From Zonotrichia leucophrys gambelii (taxonomy: Eukaryota; Chordata; Aves; Passeriformes; Passerellidae), in NCBI RefSeq assembly GCF_028769735.1, contig NC_088178.1:744001-808000 (forward strand): a stretch of DNA of 64,000 nucleotides, in the 5' to 3' direction. The notes under the pieces are model-generated. The model was not told the DNA's origin, searched no databases, and saw only the letters and a list, made by a program, of their open reading frames with translations. The number at the start of each line of letters is the position of its first letter. Within the stretch, counting starts at the first letter, position 1. This document shows positions 45,701 to 60,700 of this stretch, piece after piece. Made by a program: the position numbers and the translations under genes.

Positions 45701-48700
45701 GGCTTTTACAAAAGTTAAAAATAACCTCCCTCAAGATTTAGAAATTCGGAATTTATATAAACAACTATGAGTTTCGATAATCTCTTTGTATACCAAAAGG
45801 ACAGAAGAAAAAGCCTACAGACACAACATAAATTTTGTGGAAAAATATTTACCATCCATTCCATTGTGCTGTTCATAGCTTCTTTTTCCCAGGATAGTTG
45901 GGGACCCATTATTAATGACAGGTGTAAACTTAGCAGGAGTCAGATTGTTGAGAGAACTGGACAAGCTCTTTGCAGGATCTGGTTTTGGAGGACATGGATG
46001 AGACTCTGGTGGAAAACAGCAAAGTAGAATTTTTTTATTAGCAAAGATACTGGAATTATAAATCTGAAAACAACCTGCAAACTTCCCAGGTTACTAAGTA
46101 CACCTCCTCTTACATACAAACTATCTCAGTCAATAGTTTTGAGATTTCTGCAGGAGATTGCTACTGATATAAAGCATTTCCATATATTTAGGAATTCACC
46201 ACTACTAAAGACATGAAAGTCATTATCATACTATTACCCTAAAATAAGATCTGATAGCAAAAGCACTTGGTATCTATTTCTGTAACACTGTTCTCCAATA
46301 ATTTGGGGTGATTTTTGGGGTGCTGGATACTACAACCCAACTTTGGCCATGTTGGTCATGCAACACACCCCTAAACTCTGGGGAAATTACAACTCTGACA
46401 GTCTGCCAGAAAAGTTTATAAAAAGTACAATTTCTCCAACAGCAAAAAAAAAGTGAAGATTCAAAGACTCACTATAAAGAACACAACATCTGAATTCAAG
46501 CTTTGGGCCAAGGCAGACATCAAGCCCACACTCCTCAACTTTGAGTTGAGAAAAGACTTTAAGAAAGTTACAAGAAACATCAAATGGGAACTTCAACTAA
46601 GTCTTCCCTCACAGGCCCAACAGCAGAATAAGATATAAACTCAATCCCACTAACACCACCAAAAATCCTCCTTGCCAGTCCTCCCTCCATTGCCATCACT
46701 CTTTTCTCCCAGCTCAGTAATCCAGTGGAGATCCTGACACAGTGCAAGGAAGGCTCAAAATCTGCTGCTACTTTCTGTACAATTATTAAAAGAAGGATTT
46801 TATCCAACAGCATACTTCTCCCTTCATTTGCTCTCTTTTGTTGCACTGCATGTTTCCAAAGGTTTCTCAATCCATGTACCCCATTAGTACACAGCAGAAG
46901 TACAACACCCAACAGAGAGCAGTAAATATTTAATACACCCTCAGCCTTACAATATTTCATCAACAAAAGCGTTCAAAGAAACCTGAAATCAACTCCAATG
47001 CTGCTTATCTAAATGAAAAGGCAACCAACTTCCTTGCTAAGCTGGAAGCCTTCAAAGAGGAGACACTGTTGTTTGGCTGCCAGAACAACCTGAGGGATGT
47101 CTGCAGGGCAACAGGGAGCACTGGGGAAAAGCATTTGGCATTTGTCTGCAGTCAGCACTGCATGTTACACAGTATCACTCTGGATGCTTCCAGCAGCTCA
47201 AACTTACACCAAAGTTCTGGATGGGGCTACACAGTCCTGCCCCAAAGATCAGCTCACGAGGCAAAAGTCCTCAAGAAAATTGTGATTAAAAAAAATAATA
47301 AAAACACCATCAAAACCCAAGAGGAAAGTGAAAAATAGAAGTATGATCCCTCTGTCTAGATCCAGCACAGAACAGCCATCAGCTGATCACAAGCTGTGGG
47401 ACACAGTGCTGTCCTAAACCCAAGAGGCTTCTTGGAGGACCCAACTGCACAAACGACCTCCAGACAGCCCAAAACCAGTGAATAAGTGAATTATCAAATG
47501 TTCCCAAAACATGATGTTAGTGCCTCCACTAGCAGATGGTAACTTGTCTCCATATACAGCAGAAGCCACAGCAAACACATCCCTCCCTTCACTTGAACAA
47601 GTTTCTGATACAGCTGTAAGACCCCACAGTGGACTGCAGAGACACTGGCTCTGCCAGGTAAAGCAGGAAAAGTAAAAAGGACAAGTTAACAAGATGGGTT
47701 TCATGTTTTCTTTTGTTTGTGGGGGTGGGGTTTTTTGTGCCCTGTTTCTTGTTTGTTTGTTTTTAATCCAGAATGAGCAGCTAAATCTGGATCCAAGTGG
47801 ATAACACAAAGGGTCAGCAGAGTATCTAGGAGGGTGTTTGCTGTGTTTGGGGGGTTTTGCACGTGATGGTTTGGTTGGTTTAATACCTAAATACCGGAGT
47901 ACTGCTTCTAAAGGCTTTCGAACCACTTGCTTTAATAGCAATGGGTTTTCTGATGCCTCAGGTAAACGTGCTGTGCCTGTAAAACACAGAAAAATAATTA
48001 GAGGGTGAAGACATTTAGCTATTATAGCAAAACCAAGTGAGTAACTCCAGTGTCCTGAAGGAGCTTTGCCGTTAAAAGGAATTTTACAGGTGGCAAGCAG
48101 ATCCTGGCAACAGGACACAAACACAGAATGCCCCATGTAATAGCAAACACAAATGTTTGAAAACAAACAACTCATGAACTTTCCAAGTTATTTTGCCCAG
48201 CCTACCATCAGTTAGAAGGCTCTGCAAGCACACCTAGGTTTTATGACAGCACTAGCTACGTGCAAGAGAGCATCTCAGCAAGGTGCAACTCAAAACTTTC
48301 CAGGACAGGAGTCTCCAAGGACTCCTTGGCAAGTTCTTGACTCCTTGCAGCTCACTCACATTCTGCTTTGATGGCTGCACTGTTGATAGGCAGATAGGGG
48401 TGTCTTGCAGCGTGCCAAGGGCGCAAGATATCTCGACACAAACGCCTGGCAATTCTGGTCAGTTTTGTTGTGTGCAGATAGAAAGCTTGTCGTGTCTTCA
48501 TGGCAAACTTGGGACTGCCACTGTTCCGTACTGGCACACCATGAGGACTCTGAAGGGAAAGGAAAACAAAAATGGTTTCTGAAAAAAGTCATTACTAGAA
48601 AGTACAGCTGTTAAGAAGAGTAAATATTATATAAAATCACTTTCAACTACTGAATCTCACACACAAGAACAGAAATGGTATTACAGATTAAAATATTTTT

Positions 48701-51700
48701 AACACACTATTCCCCATTTCCCAAGTCTTACCCCTAATATCTCAAAGGATAAAATAAAAGGTAAATCTTTTCACTTTGCAGGGAAGCATTTATTTCTATG
48801 CTGTCACAAGCTTTAAGGCAGGGATCCAAAAGCCAGACATGAAGAAGTTACCTGCTGCTATCACATGACTTAGAGCTTACAGGCTCAACAGAAAGACTCT
48901 CCAGTTTTGGGTGCTCAGGGTTGCTCTGGAGGTACAATGCAAACTCTTATAACAAAACATTTGTCAGAAGGAGGGCAAAATCAGAAAGAGCTGCATAACA
49001 AAAATATACACCAAAAACCTCATTTTCCAAAGCAAATGTATGGCATGCAGGAATGGTTTTGGCTCAAAGCTGCAAGAATTTCCTTTAATTCTTACTCTTA
49101 ACAAATGTACTCACAGATAGATTCCATATTCATTGCATATAATAAAAAATACTACTGGAAGACATTTATCAGCTACTGAGAACCAAAGTAGTTTTCTTCT
49201 TTATGAAAAGCAACTAAGTCAACCAATGAAATAATGCAAGCAGTATCTTATCTCAGACCAACCCATAGCTGGAAAAGAGGAAGAAATTTCAGTTTGGGGA
49301 GAAGGCTTTTCCTTCTATGACTATTTACATACTTTTAATTAACAAACAACAGGTATAAGGCAGTTATCTCAGCAATTAGGCAAAGAGAAGCCTGGATAGG
49401 ATAAATGTTAAACAAAAGAAATGTAAAGGGAATGACAGCAAAGAATAGGAGAGAGGAAAGAAATTATCCTGAAATAAAAGTTCAGTGTGTGCTATACTTC
49501 TGTCCATGTGATACAGTTACCTTCTCCAATCAGCTTAATGTTTAATGCTTCCAGATTAGACTCCTACCAAATTCATAAAAAAATCTGAGAATTTTGGTTT
49601 TCGAATAAGAGAGAAAAAATGAAACAAACAGCTCATACAATCCTTACTTAAATCTATCCAAAAAAAGGAGGACTATTAAAAAAAATTAGGATTAGGTAGA
49701 AAAACAAGATAAATGAGCTCTAAAAAGTCACTAGCTATTTGGGGTATATCTAATTTTGAATATGCCTTGGGAGAGTAAATAGGTTTCAGGAAATAATTAA
49801 TTCTTTTGGAGAGAAAAAAACAGTGCTGTTCCCCCTACAGCAAAAATCATGGAAACCAAATACCAGAAACACTGGCTGGCATTTCAGTTTCTCCCATCTC
49901 CACTAAGTCATTTTAAGCATTTGAAGGCTGGTTTGCTAAACAAACGATGGGTTTCTTTCCCTCAGGGCAGTACTTGGCAACAAATTACTTCTAGCGAGGT
50001 TAACGCGCCAACTCCTGCTTGACACCAAATACCAAACCCAAGGACAACAACGAGGGCTGCAGGCATTCTTTTGGTGGGTAAATATTGAAGAGCAGCGAGC
50101 AGGCAGTTGGGTGGCATGGCACTCAGCCTGCCAGGCAGAGGCAGCAGTGGATACCCACCAAATTATTGCGGTTTGGTCCGGGCCTCTCCCCATCTAAGCG
50201 TGTTGGCATTTTCAAGCCACCGTATTTCTTCCAGTAGGTCCAACAGGATGCACAGAGGCGACACTGCATGTTAGGGGGACCCCAAGAATACCACTGGTAA
50301 GACTGGGTGGCTAGAGATAACAAAGGTGGAAATTATATATATCCTTACACAGGATCACTTTTCAGATCTTATTCTCTTTAGAAGCAGCACAAAAGCAAAC
50401 ATCCCCCCCCCACACAGAGCAAAGTTCAAAAAGACCTTCAAAACTGATGATGCCATCACCACTGTTAAACATACTTGTGATTTCAGCAGAATTGATTACA
50501 TTAATTAATCTACATTCCTTTTTAAAAGCTAACAGAAAGAAACAATTGTTAAGATGGGAAGATTTCCTGCCAATGGATGAGAAGGTTCTCTTTTTGCAAG
50601 AGAATTTCTGCACAACATGGGAAACAGCAAAGACTGCCGTCAGGAACTTCCCATATATTAATTATTTTACAATTGAAAAATGTACAGAGTCTGTGACTTG
50701 ACCTCTCATACAACATCATTCCAGCATCTCTACAGGCTCCCCATAAAGAAGCACAATCATTAGAACTCAGTATAATATCAGGCAGCAGATCAAACACAGT
50801 GGTGTCACATATTTTGAAAACTACTAAAAATGATGACAAAAATTGCCAAATTCACACACTAGTGATCTAAACATTCACTCAAGAGTTACATGCAATTATG
50901 TAGAACATTTACTAACTGCCCCTTTAGTACTTCATAATTCTATTTACAAATGTAACGCTAGTAGTTAAAGAACAAAACAAACACTAAACAAAAACAATCT
51001 CAAAAACCCCCAAACTTTTAAATGCTGCAATGTTTAAATGCTGCAGTTCTGCCCCCACCCCAGCACAAGACAGCTTTGATTTAACATTTCCATCTCAGCT
51101 GCCATTGTGGCACTTACTGTAACAGCTCTCACAGGCCCGTCCTGCTCCCGCGTTCTGTGCCTGGACTCCAGTACCATTTACCACTCCTGGTTTGACATTA
51201 TTTACATTGATCTGGTTGGGGTTTGGCTTGTTACTTAGGACACAAAGCAAAAAGAATGACAAGTGTTAATTGAAGCATGCAATTTTTTATTTGACTTTTG
51301 AAGGTATGGCCCAAAATGGTTGAAGACTGAAATTTCATTCAGTATGTGGCTTCCAGAACCAGCTGTAATTACCAGCAATCTGACTTTTATGAATACACTG
51401 TCTCCAATAATATTTTTTAAAAAACTGAAAATGAAAATAACTATAATGATAGTTGGATGCCATTTACAAGACTTCAAAACCTTTTAACAAACAATAAACC
51501 AGTCCAGGTAGACTTATACCTTACTCACTATCCCAGACATGTGAATCCAGGTAAAAACAGATCTCAAGTCCTCAACATGAAAGATATTTTACTTAAATCT
51601 CCAAAAAGAAGGCTGGGGGCAGGAGCAGCAGGCAGAGAGAGGGCAGTGTCTGCTTTAATCAGGGAAATACAACCCTAGACTGCAGTCACAAATATTTCCA

Positions 51701-54700
51701 TGTTGTCTCACTGCAAGGGTTTGCATCATGTGGCCACAATTCCCACAAAAACACCCAACATACAACAACATCTGGGTCACCCAGCTCATCCCTATACCCT
51801 CTTTTAAAACGATGATTCTGGAAAGGCCAAGAGCTACGAGCTAAAACAAAAGGTGGGAGCTGAGAACGGAAGGCCAACAAAACCTTGGCATGGAGAGCAG
51901 TATGGAATAGCACAGAGGAAGAAGTGTCTGAGGGGGACAATGAGGCCTTCAAAAACTTGGGCATGGGAGGGAAGGAGGAGGACAGAGTATTGCTGGGACA
52001 GGACTTCTGGAGAATGGAGGAAGGTGGAAGAAGTCGTACATGAAGTTTCACATGAGGAGTTTATCAAACATGCAAGGACTCTGGAGTTCTCTTAGAGTTC
52101 ACATTATAGAAGCAGCAAAGAGCAGACAGGCTCTGGAGCCAACTGCTGCACATGAGCCCCAGCTCCAATGCTGGTTACATTCCTATCATATTCCCTTACC
52201 TGAAGACTGAAGGGAGTGAGCATATTCCTTTTATTTCCAACTAACAAACCCATGATTTGGAAGGAGAAATATCTTAAAATGGCTCTCTGCAAGCTCCTTT
52301 TCTTACACATCAGTTGCACACTGACACAGGAGTCACAGTGACTGCAGTAACCCAGAATACTTGCTGTGTTTCACGCAGGCTAGAGCTACAAAAACAGCAT
52401 TGTGGGAATAGAGCCAAATCAATTTCTTTCTAACGGGGCACCAGCATCAGGTTTCATGTTCTCAGCAATGAAAAGCAATGGAGTTCCAACTGACATAATT
52501 CTGAAGACAACTGGAAAGCTGATGCTGCCCCACAAGCCAGAAAACATCCTTCTTCTCTGAAAATGTCCAATCAGACCCTGAGATACAGAGCTCAGTAAAG
52601 CCCCATTTTGACAGAGACAAAATAAGTTCTGCTGTGAATGAACTACAGGAACTACACACAGGTTGCATAAGGAGGGAAGAGTGTGTTTGTCTAGTCCAGG
52701 AAAAATTTCTGATAGTGTTCTCACTGTAAAATTCAGAGCCTTTTTGCAGCAGAGAAAGCTCAGGAGGCCAAATGGCACAGGAACACTGTAAGTAGTTTGT
52801 TCTTCTAGTGCACTGAGCAGCACATATGCAGCTCAAAAGCAGCAAAGGAGATTAAAAAAAAGACATTTAGATGAATTCACAAGCCTGAATACTTTTTCAT
52901 CTCCTTTTGCTTATTAATTTGCCCAGCTCCTGCAAAGATTAAAGTGTCTCAGGGTGCTTATCAGAAAGGCACCGAGTTCTGACCCTGCAGATGGCAGGAG
53001 ATCCGAGGGCAGTTTAACAAAGGGGCAGTTGAAAGAGGGAACATTCACGCTCCTCTGCTCTGGGGTGTCACTATAGTAACCTGCTGCAAAAGAACTTCTG
53101 CCAATGATTCACCAGCAAACTCCATAGGCAAACATTGCCCCAGTGCTGTAAAACAAACAGCCCTCCCAGACACACTGCTACAGGCAGTGCTGCTCCACAC
53201 AGCAAGAGACTGAAGTAAAGAAAACCAAGGCCTTATGCTTCAACATCAGGCCTGTTGCTTCCCTTCTACACCTTGGATTTATTCCCCAAAAATATAGCAA
53301 AATAGTCTGACATCCATCAGCAAAGCCCAACAAAGCACATCCAAAGAATTGGGACTAGAAAGGAGGATCATGGCCTGACTCCATTACCCTCTCCAAAACC
53401 ATTATCAAGCCTTATTAAAACACGAGTGGAAAGCATGCACTGGTGCAAGCTGATCACCAAACCACACTGATCAGAAGGACTAACATGCTGTAGTTGAGGT
53501 AAACTCCAGGATTCTGCAGCACTACAAGTAGTGAAGCTGCAGCAAGCACCAGAGTGTCCTGCTCCAAAGCTATGGTCAAGTTTCTGAGTGGCTGTAACAA
53601 TAAAATTCAGGCAGATAATGTTTTCATCATATGAGAAGCAAAAAGCTCTTAATTGTTGATGATATGTTAATTAAACTTGTTTGATATCACCAAAGCTGCC
53701 ACAGCTATTAGCAAGAGAATCAGATGAGTAACTGGATGAATCATTAAGCAATTAATGAAGCTGAAGCTAAAGATGCAAATAAGGTGGTGAGAATACTGAT
53801 GGTATGGCAAACTGTCATTTCCAGCTCTTGTTTCAGGAATGGAAGTCTCTTAAAGGGGTTTCAGTTCTGAAGAAGCAGTCAGTTCTGCTGGAACAGGGAC
53901 CATGAAGTGCAGATTTCTGGGCTGTATTCTTCAGCTCAGTCCCAAGGGAAGAGATGGAGGCAATAAAGCACATGCAGAGAGAAGCCTGCCAACAGAGACT
54001 GAGACCCCTGCACAAAAAACCCAGCTGCAGATAATCCTGATCCCCACAGAAGGCTGACAGCCCTTCAGTAGATAAGCAGACAGCATTTGGCCCACAGCAC
54101 AGTGATAAAATTTTTGTTGTTAGAAATAATTATAACTTAATACCATCCTGTGACTATTTCCTGTTATTGAAGAACCCATTTGTGCCGGATGCAACAAAAC
54201 AGGTTAGTAATAAAGCCTCAGAAATAAAAACAACTTTAAATCCCTTTTTAAGGCACATTTGTGCCATTCACCTCTAAGCATCTAATGGAAGTGTCTGGAT
54301 CCAGGCAACAGAGGTGAGCTTTTCTCATGGCTCTCCAACCTCCTGTAAACACCCACTTCTAAGAGCAGGTCTAATGGCCATTAAACAATACTTTCTGAAT
54401 AGGAGCAGCTTTCTCCAACAAAATGTTGGGGATTGTCATTTTAACTAGCACAGTACAGAGGGAAGAGCAACATTACACCTTTTAAGTTTTCCATGTTGCC
54501 ATGGACCTCTGCACAATGAAACAGGGAAGAAAAACAATCTTGCTCCTCAAGCAGAGGACAACCAAGAAACAGACAAAGGAATTATCTTCAGCTTGTTAGG
54601 CAGTTGCCCCTTGTAGTGAACCAAAGCTTTGACCTATTCCTCCAGTTTCCCTACTGGATTCACAGTAGGAAGAACAGTATTACCCTGCGTCACAGCCTTT

Positions 54701-57700
54701 GAGAGGCTGCATTTGCAGCTTCTCAATGTGCTTTGAGATTCTCAGATAAAATGCTGTAAATAGAATGTATTCATTAACACATACAGATGTAGAGCTAAAA
54801 GTTACATTTTGGAGACTGAAAATCGTGTGCAGCAGTTCACTCTTCCCTTTCTGTTCTTACCCCTTCTGGTATCACTTAGATCAAAGCAAATGAGGGAAAA
54901 GCCACACCAAACTGGATGTCTCAGTCTTCACAACTGCAGATGTCCTAATCCCAAAAAGCACAAGCTACACAATCAGATCTTCATCAAAAAGAAGATGGTA
55001 CCTATGATGCCTGTAAGATTAGTAAAACCAGAGTACAGCTCCACAACAACCTGAAGAGTGTGTTTGGGTACACACTAGAAGAAGAGACTACACCTGCATG
55101 AAGGTGTTCCAAGCACTGCACTCACTTTGGAGGATGGCAGGACGAGGATGTGAGAATGTGGAATCTCTTTGTGTGTTCAGACTTCTGTTGCTGCTTCACA
55201 CTGACACAGACAGTGCTACAGAAAACAACTGAAACATTTGTTTTTCAGTATTTTCTGAGTTTCATTGATTTTACACTTTTTCCTTTCACCAGGAAAGCAC
55301 ATCAGTGCTTTTCAGCCAAAGAGTTTCATTGCAAAGCCATATTTATAGACATCAGGTTCTGTCGAGTCAACTACAAATGTCTGCCCCAAAACCAGGGCTA
55401 TTCTTGGAAAAGGTACAGAAATGCTTATTCATTCTGAGTCAGAAGTGTTTTTCTAAGACTGGTGTAGGGCTTGATAACCTCACATCAATTACCTGTATGA
55501 CCCTCCATGCTTCAGTTACCTGCATCAAAAAATTCGGGGCACAGTTTCAAGTTAAAAAATATCAACTCTAAAGCTTTACACAGAGCTGCTATTTGTCACT
55601 GTGTAACATGTATGTGACCTTTGAAGACAGCTTCTATTCTTTTTCTTATTATCTTCCTCCTCTCTGCTAGATTTTCCTATTTACCATCAGAGAAACAAAC
55701 CAGAGCCCTATCAATGGAAGACAGCCAGAGGAAAAAAAAAGGTAAAATTGTTTGAGCCTGATATCCTCCAGGGTCTCTTACTGCCAACAATTTTACACCA
55801 GTTACTGTTAAAATGGGTTTCAATCAGGTGATACACTTCTGCATAGGTCTTGTGACAGCCTACATCAAGTAATTTATTTTGGAGGTGACAAGTGGATCAT
55901 TATGGCTCAAGCCTAGAAACAGGAATGGGCTCAGTAACATGATAAGGACAAATCAATAACATTGATATTTAGATCCCTACACCATGCATTGCTATTACAA
56001 GCCAAGAATATAATCTCCTTCTAGGTCACAAGATAATGTAGATGTCATACAGTCTCTATATGCCAGCCCTTGTACTCAAGCTTGTGTAGAAGTAATCCAA
56101 AAAGCTTAGAAATATTTAATTGTTGCCACCTTTAGAGGTATTAATAGCAAGAAAACAGAAGAAGCATTCATGTGAGATTAAGTAAGTCATGTAATTGCTA
56201 CTTTCCCTGATACACATGAAAGGATATTGAAGGAGGAGGAAAATGCATCCCCTATTTTATGAACTAAATAATATGTAAGTTCAGGTACAACACTGATAAA
56301 ATGAACTGTGACTGGAAATCACAGCCAGAGACAGAAGAGCAGCCACGTGGGCAGAGCCAGGTCCCTTCCTGGAGCAGGGAGCTAAGCTGCTGATTTGATT
56401 ATGTGTTCTCTAGGCAGGAAAAAGAATTACCTGGCTGAGGGATAAGATGCCACTCCAGGCAGCCATTATCAAATGAGCACCACAACCTTCCAAACACAAA
56501 GCCCTCCCTCCACACATTCTAATCCAAGAGAACAGCAGGACAGCCAGGCTCTCTCGTCTGCAATATCCTTCTGCATCTGCAGTCTAAATTATACTGCCTT
56601 TTGCTTTATGAGCTTATCACATTGTGAATTCATGCTTAATTTGATGTCCAGTGTCCCCCTGCAGAGTAACACCATCCACAAAAAGCAATACTGCTGAAAA
56701 ATTGTGTGACAAGAAATCTATTTGGCTTCACTCTGAATATTACACCTCACTTTTAGTAAATTCACCTGAGAGGTATTGACATATGATCATGGATCCTCTA
56801 TTTTCAGAAGAAATAAGGGGCTGTCTTGCAAGCTAAATATATAAATTTTAGTTTTATCTAAAGTAACAGAACAGATGGTAGAAGTTCATAAATATTTAAA
56901 AGGAGACAGCATAAAAGAGCAAAGAAGTTATTGGGGATAATACACAGGGGAGCATATCTGGGAGTGAAAGTTGAAAAGTGAAAGGAAAGGGGAGACTGGA
57001 AGTTCTGCATTCTAACTAGTACTGACTAGGCTATGCAGATGAAATCCAAGAGAAGACATATTTTACTAAAAATTTTGTTTTAAAACATATGTACACCTAT
57101 AAATAATTATACATTCTTTTTAATATATAATGATATATAGCAAACATGCATTGGTGATCCACTGCTGAGAAAAATTAAGAAAAACAGATAATTATTAAGC
57201 AGTTAATTAGCTACCCTTTTGTTCACAACCATGCTGACCTGCCAGCAAGTCCCCAACTCCCAGTCCATACAAAAATAAAAATCAGAAGATAAGTAATAGT
57301 CACTTCAGGATGGGAACATTACAGAGAATGCAGGAAATGAGCAACACTTAGCACAACATCCTAACCAGGAAATAATAATATTGGTAGGACATGGAAAATG
57401 CTACACCAATCCCTCTACAATGAGATAAAAAACAAAACAAGGGGTACTTACTAGTTGGGTATATACACTTGTTTTAGCTTGCTTTCTGCTTCTGCTGCTT
57501 TCAATCGTTTCTTTGAATAGAAAAAAGAAAATGGTTAAAATAAAAAGAAAATGAGACCCATCTTAGCTGAGTCAAGTAGTAAATCTATAAAGACTTCAGC
57601 AGTTATTTACTGAGCAGCTACCACTGAATCTCTTTCCAACAAGAAAATATTCACTGAAGACAACTGTGGGCATCACATAACTATGTAGCTTTTCAAAAAA

Positions 57701-60700
57701 TTCAAAGACATGTCAAGCTAATATAAATGAGGACAAACTTTTCATTCCCATTCACTTCAAATCAAATTCCTTTTTTTAAAGTTTTTATTTCCCCTGCAGA
57801 AGAAAATCTGACATGTCACTGTCAATTCCCCATGATAACATTCACCAGTTGGACAATAAGAGATACAGCAATACAACCTCTCCACCACAGCTCCCCAACA
57901 GCTGCACCAATTCAAAGTTTCAAGACTTTTGTGTTGATACCTCTAAATTTCTGAAGGCTCAGTGGCACAGAATATTTTTTTCTTTTGACATTAGGAAGTT
58001 CAATAACTCCTTTTATACTCATACCTCCACTATTTAAGCAATAAGAGAGACACTGTGAGATTCAAGTTTTCTCTTTATTACATTTGCTAAATAAATGTAG
58101 GGTGAATCTCTGGAGGTGTCTAGTTCAAGCTCTGCTCAAAGCTGATCCCAGCTGTCTGCATAAAGCTGTGACACTGTTCTCCAGACACACCAGCACTATG
58201 GGAATATTCCAGACAAACAGGCTGGCTTAACATTTGCTATGCAGCAGCCTCAAGGCACAGTCTAGGAAAATAATTGTAAAGCTCAAGTCAGTATCTTCAG
58301 AGAAGCAGGAAGCATCAGAAAACATCATAAAATTGAAGAGCGTGTCACTGAGGAGCTGGACAAACATAAAAATTGTTTTTACAGAGACACGCAGAAACAA
58401 CAAAATAAATGTTTCCTGTAAGCATAAAGGTTTTATTAGGACAGTTTGGTTCTCCAAACAGCACCAGAAATCCTCCTCTACCTTCCAGAGATACTACACA
58501 AAAAATGATCCTTTTAACAAAATGCATGCTCAGATGCCCCTCAGCTCAGGAACTGGAGCCTGTTCCACACACAGCCTCAGCTGAAAAAGAGGATTTCATG
58601 CTCCAGGCACAGACTGCCACAGGCACCTGCATCAGCAGATGAACAGCTCCAGAGCTCAGTCCCCCCAGGAAATACATGGGAATCCAACACCAGACACTGC
58701 CAAGCAGCTTAAAACACTGCTTGATGACCAGGACCAGAATCCAATTTCCTGGAGACTGGAAATTCAGGAAACTTACACTGGTAGAGGACTGTAGTGCTTT
58801 TCAAGTTTCTAGTTTGTGAGAGGAAAAAGTTGCAGTTTTCTTGACAACACCTCCCAAGGGGAATGTCTGGCATCATTATGTTATGACAATTTTGGAAATG
58901 TATGAATGCAAGAGCTTCATCCAAGCACAAAACATTACCAGTAAGTACAATACTCTCCTGTGCACAACATGAAGCCACTTGCCTTGGGGATGTGGCTAAT
59001 TTAGGGTATTTTGGTAAACAGGTGATGGATGTTAACCTCACCCCACAGGTTTCCTTTGTGACTGATGACCATGGGGCAAGCCCTGAGCTAAGAAGTGCCC
59101 AAAGTCACCTGGAGCTCACAACAGCCTCCTCTCCTCCTGCTGCCTGGGGAGCAGCAGAGCACACAACAAAGGGCACACACCCCTGTGGCAAACAGCACAC
59201 CAGGAAAATGGAGGTTTCCAGAAGGCACCACAATGTCCTGGGTAAGAAAAGGATCTGCACTGAGTACCTGTGGCTGAGGGCAATCAATACAGATATGATG
59301 GGTTTCCTATTTCCTGGCAGTGACTGATCCCAGAAGGTACAAAAGAAAGGTGCCTGAAATGTAGTTGTGCACAATTTCAGAATAATCCCTTCCCTGAGAG
59401 AGTGCTTTGCTAGGTCCTTTGCCAGTTATTAATTGATCTGTGCCTGAAGCATATTTATGCTATAAATTCTTAATACTGTCTGATGTAGTTATGAATGTCC
59501 TCACTCCCAAGAAAAACCCAGAACAGCTGTAACTTTTTCTAATAGTTTGGCCTAAAAACATCTTTTTGAATTATTTATATACACAGATCTTAAGTATATC
59601 CTCTTATTTACCTCATCATATTTTCCCCATCTATAAAAGGAAGATACTACCAACATATCTATCCCACAGGGAGCAAGGGATTAAAATCTAAGCACTGCAC
59701 ATGCAAGTTGGTGCAAACATCTGTCTTTTATATATCCTCTCCCACGTTTGCCATCCTACCCACTGAGCTTGAAAGAGTTTTATAACAGGTGACATATCAG
59801 AGCAATTGCTTGTGGTCATTTTCTAAAGAGTGAACATTTACAAAGAGGAAACAACAGAAGTAACCCAGGAACATTGTGGATATTTCAATATCCACAGCAC
59901 AAGAGTGGGGTTGGTGGACAGAATGGGGATACCTAAGATATATTCAAATATTGAGTTTTTATTTGTTTGATAGGAAAGACAAATTACACCTTCTGGGTTC
60001 AGAGGAGAATTTTCACACTGTTTATTGTTTTTTCAAACCTCTGAGCATACAAGTGTTGAACACACAACGGAGGCCAGGGAGGTGGGACAGAAGAGGGAAT
60101 TGGTGTGTGATGCATTTGGCAGAAATGCTCCCAGCTGCTTGTGCTCCAGCAACACATCTCAGAATGGATGGGTTGTACCTGTGGTCTCTGGCAGTTTTGG
60201 CAAGGAAGTGACCAAGTTCCATATTACCACAGGTTTAACAGGAGGTGTTTGGGGATAAAACATCCCACAAACGGGGAAAAACCTTTCATTTATGTTATTT
60301 CTACACTTCAGCACACAGACCTTTATGAAGGCTGGTACATTAAGACATCACTCACAGCTCTGGGCTAGGTACAAAGCAGGCTTACATCCCTTCAGAAAGA
60401 TGTTTTCTACCTGCATCAGGACTGACCCAGAGATCTCAACTTTGTGGAGTCAAATGTAAGGGCATTTCCACTTTCCCCAGCGTGTTCTCACCATGCAGAC
60501 CTTAAAACCAACTTCCACTGTCTATTCCTCCTATACTTCTCTAGTGCCACTTCCACATAAAAAATAGAACAGTAGAAATTGATAGTATTTGATCTTCCCC
60601 TTGAAGTTACCTGCTTCTCAGAAACAAATAAAAATGGAAAAAGTAAATTAAAGCCTTTAACTCTCAGAAAGAATGTGACCAATTCAAACAGTCCCAATCT

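Noticed and set aside
47414..48175. 253-codon minus-strand frame
   Set aside because: Only the middle part (47887-47976) is a real MTA1 exon; the rest is intron read-through.
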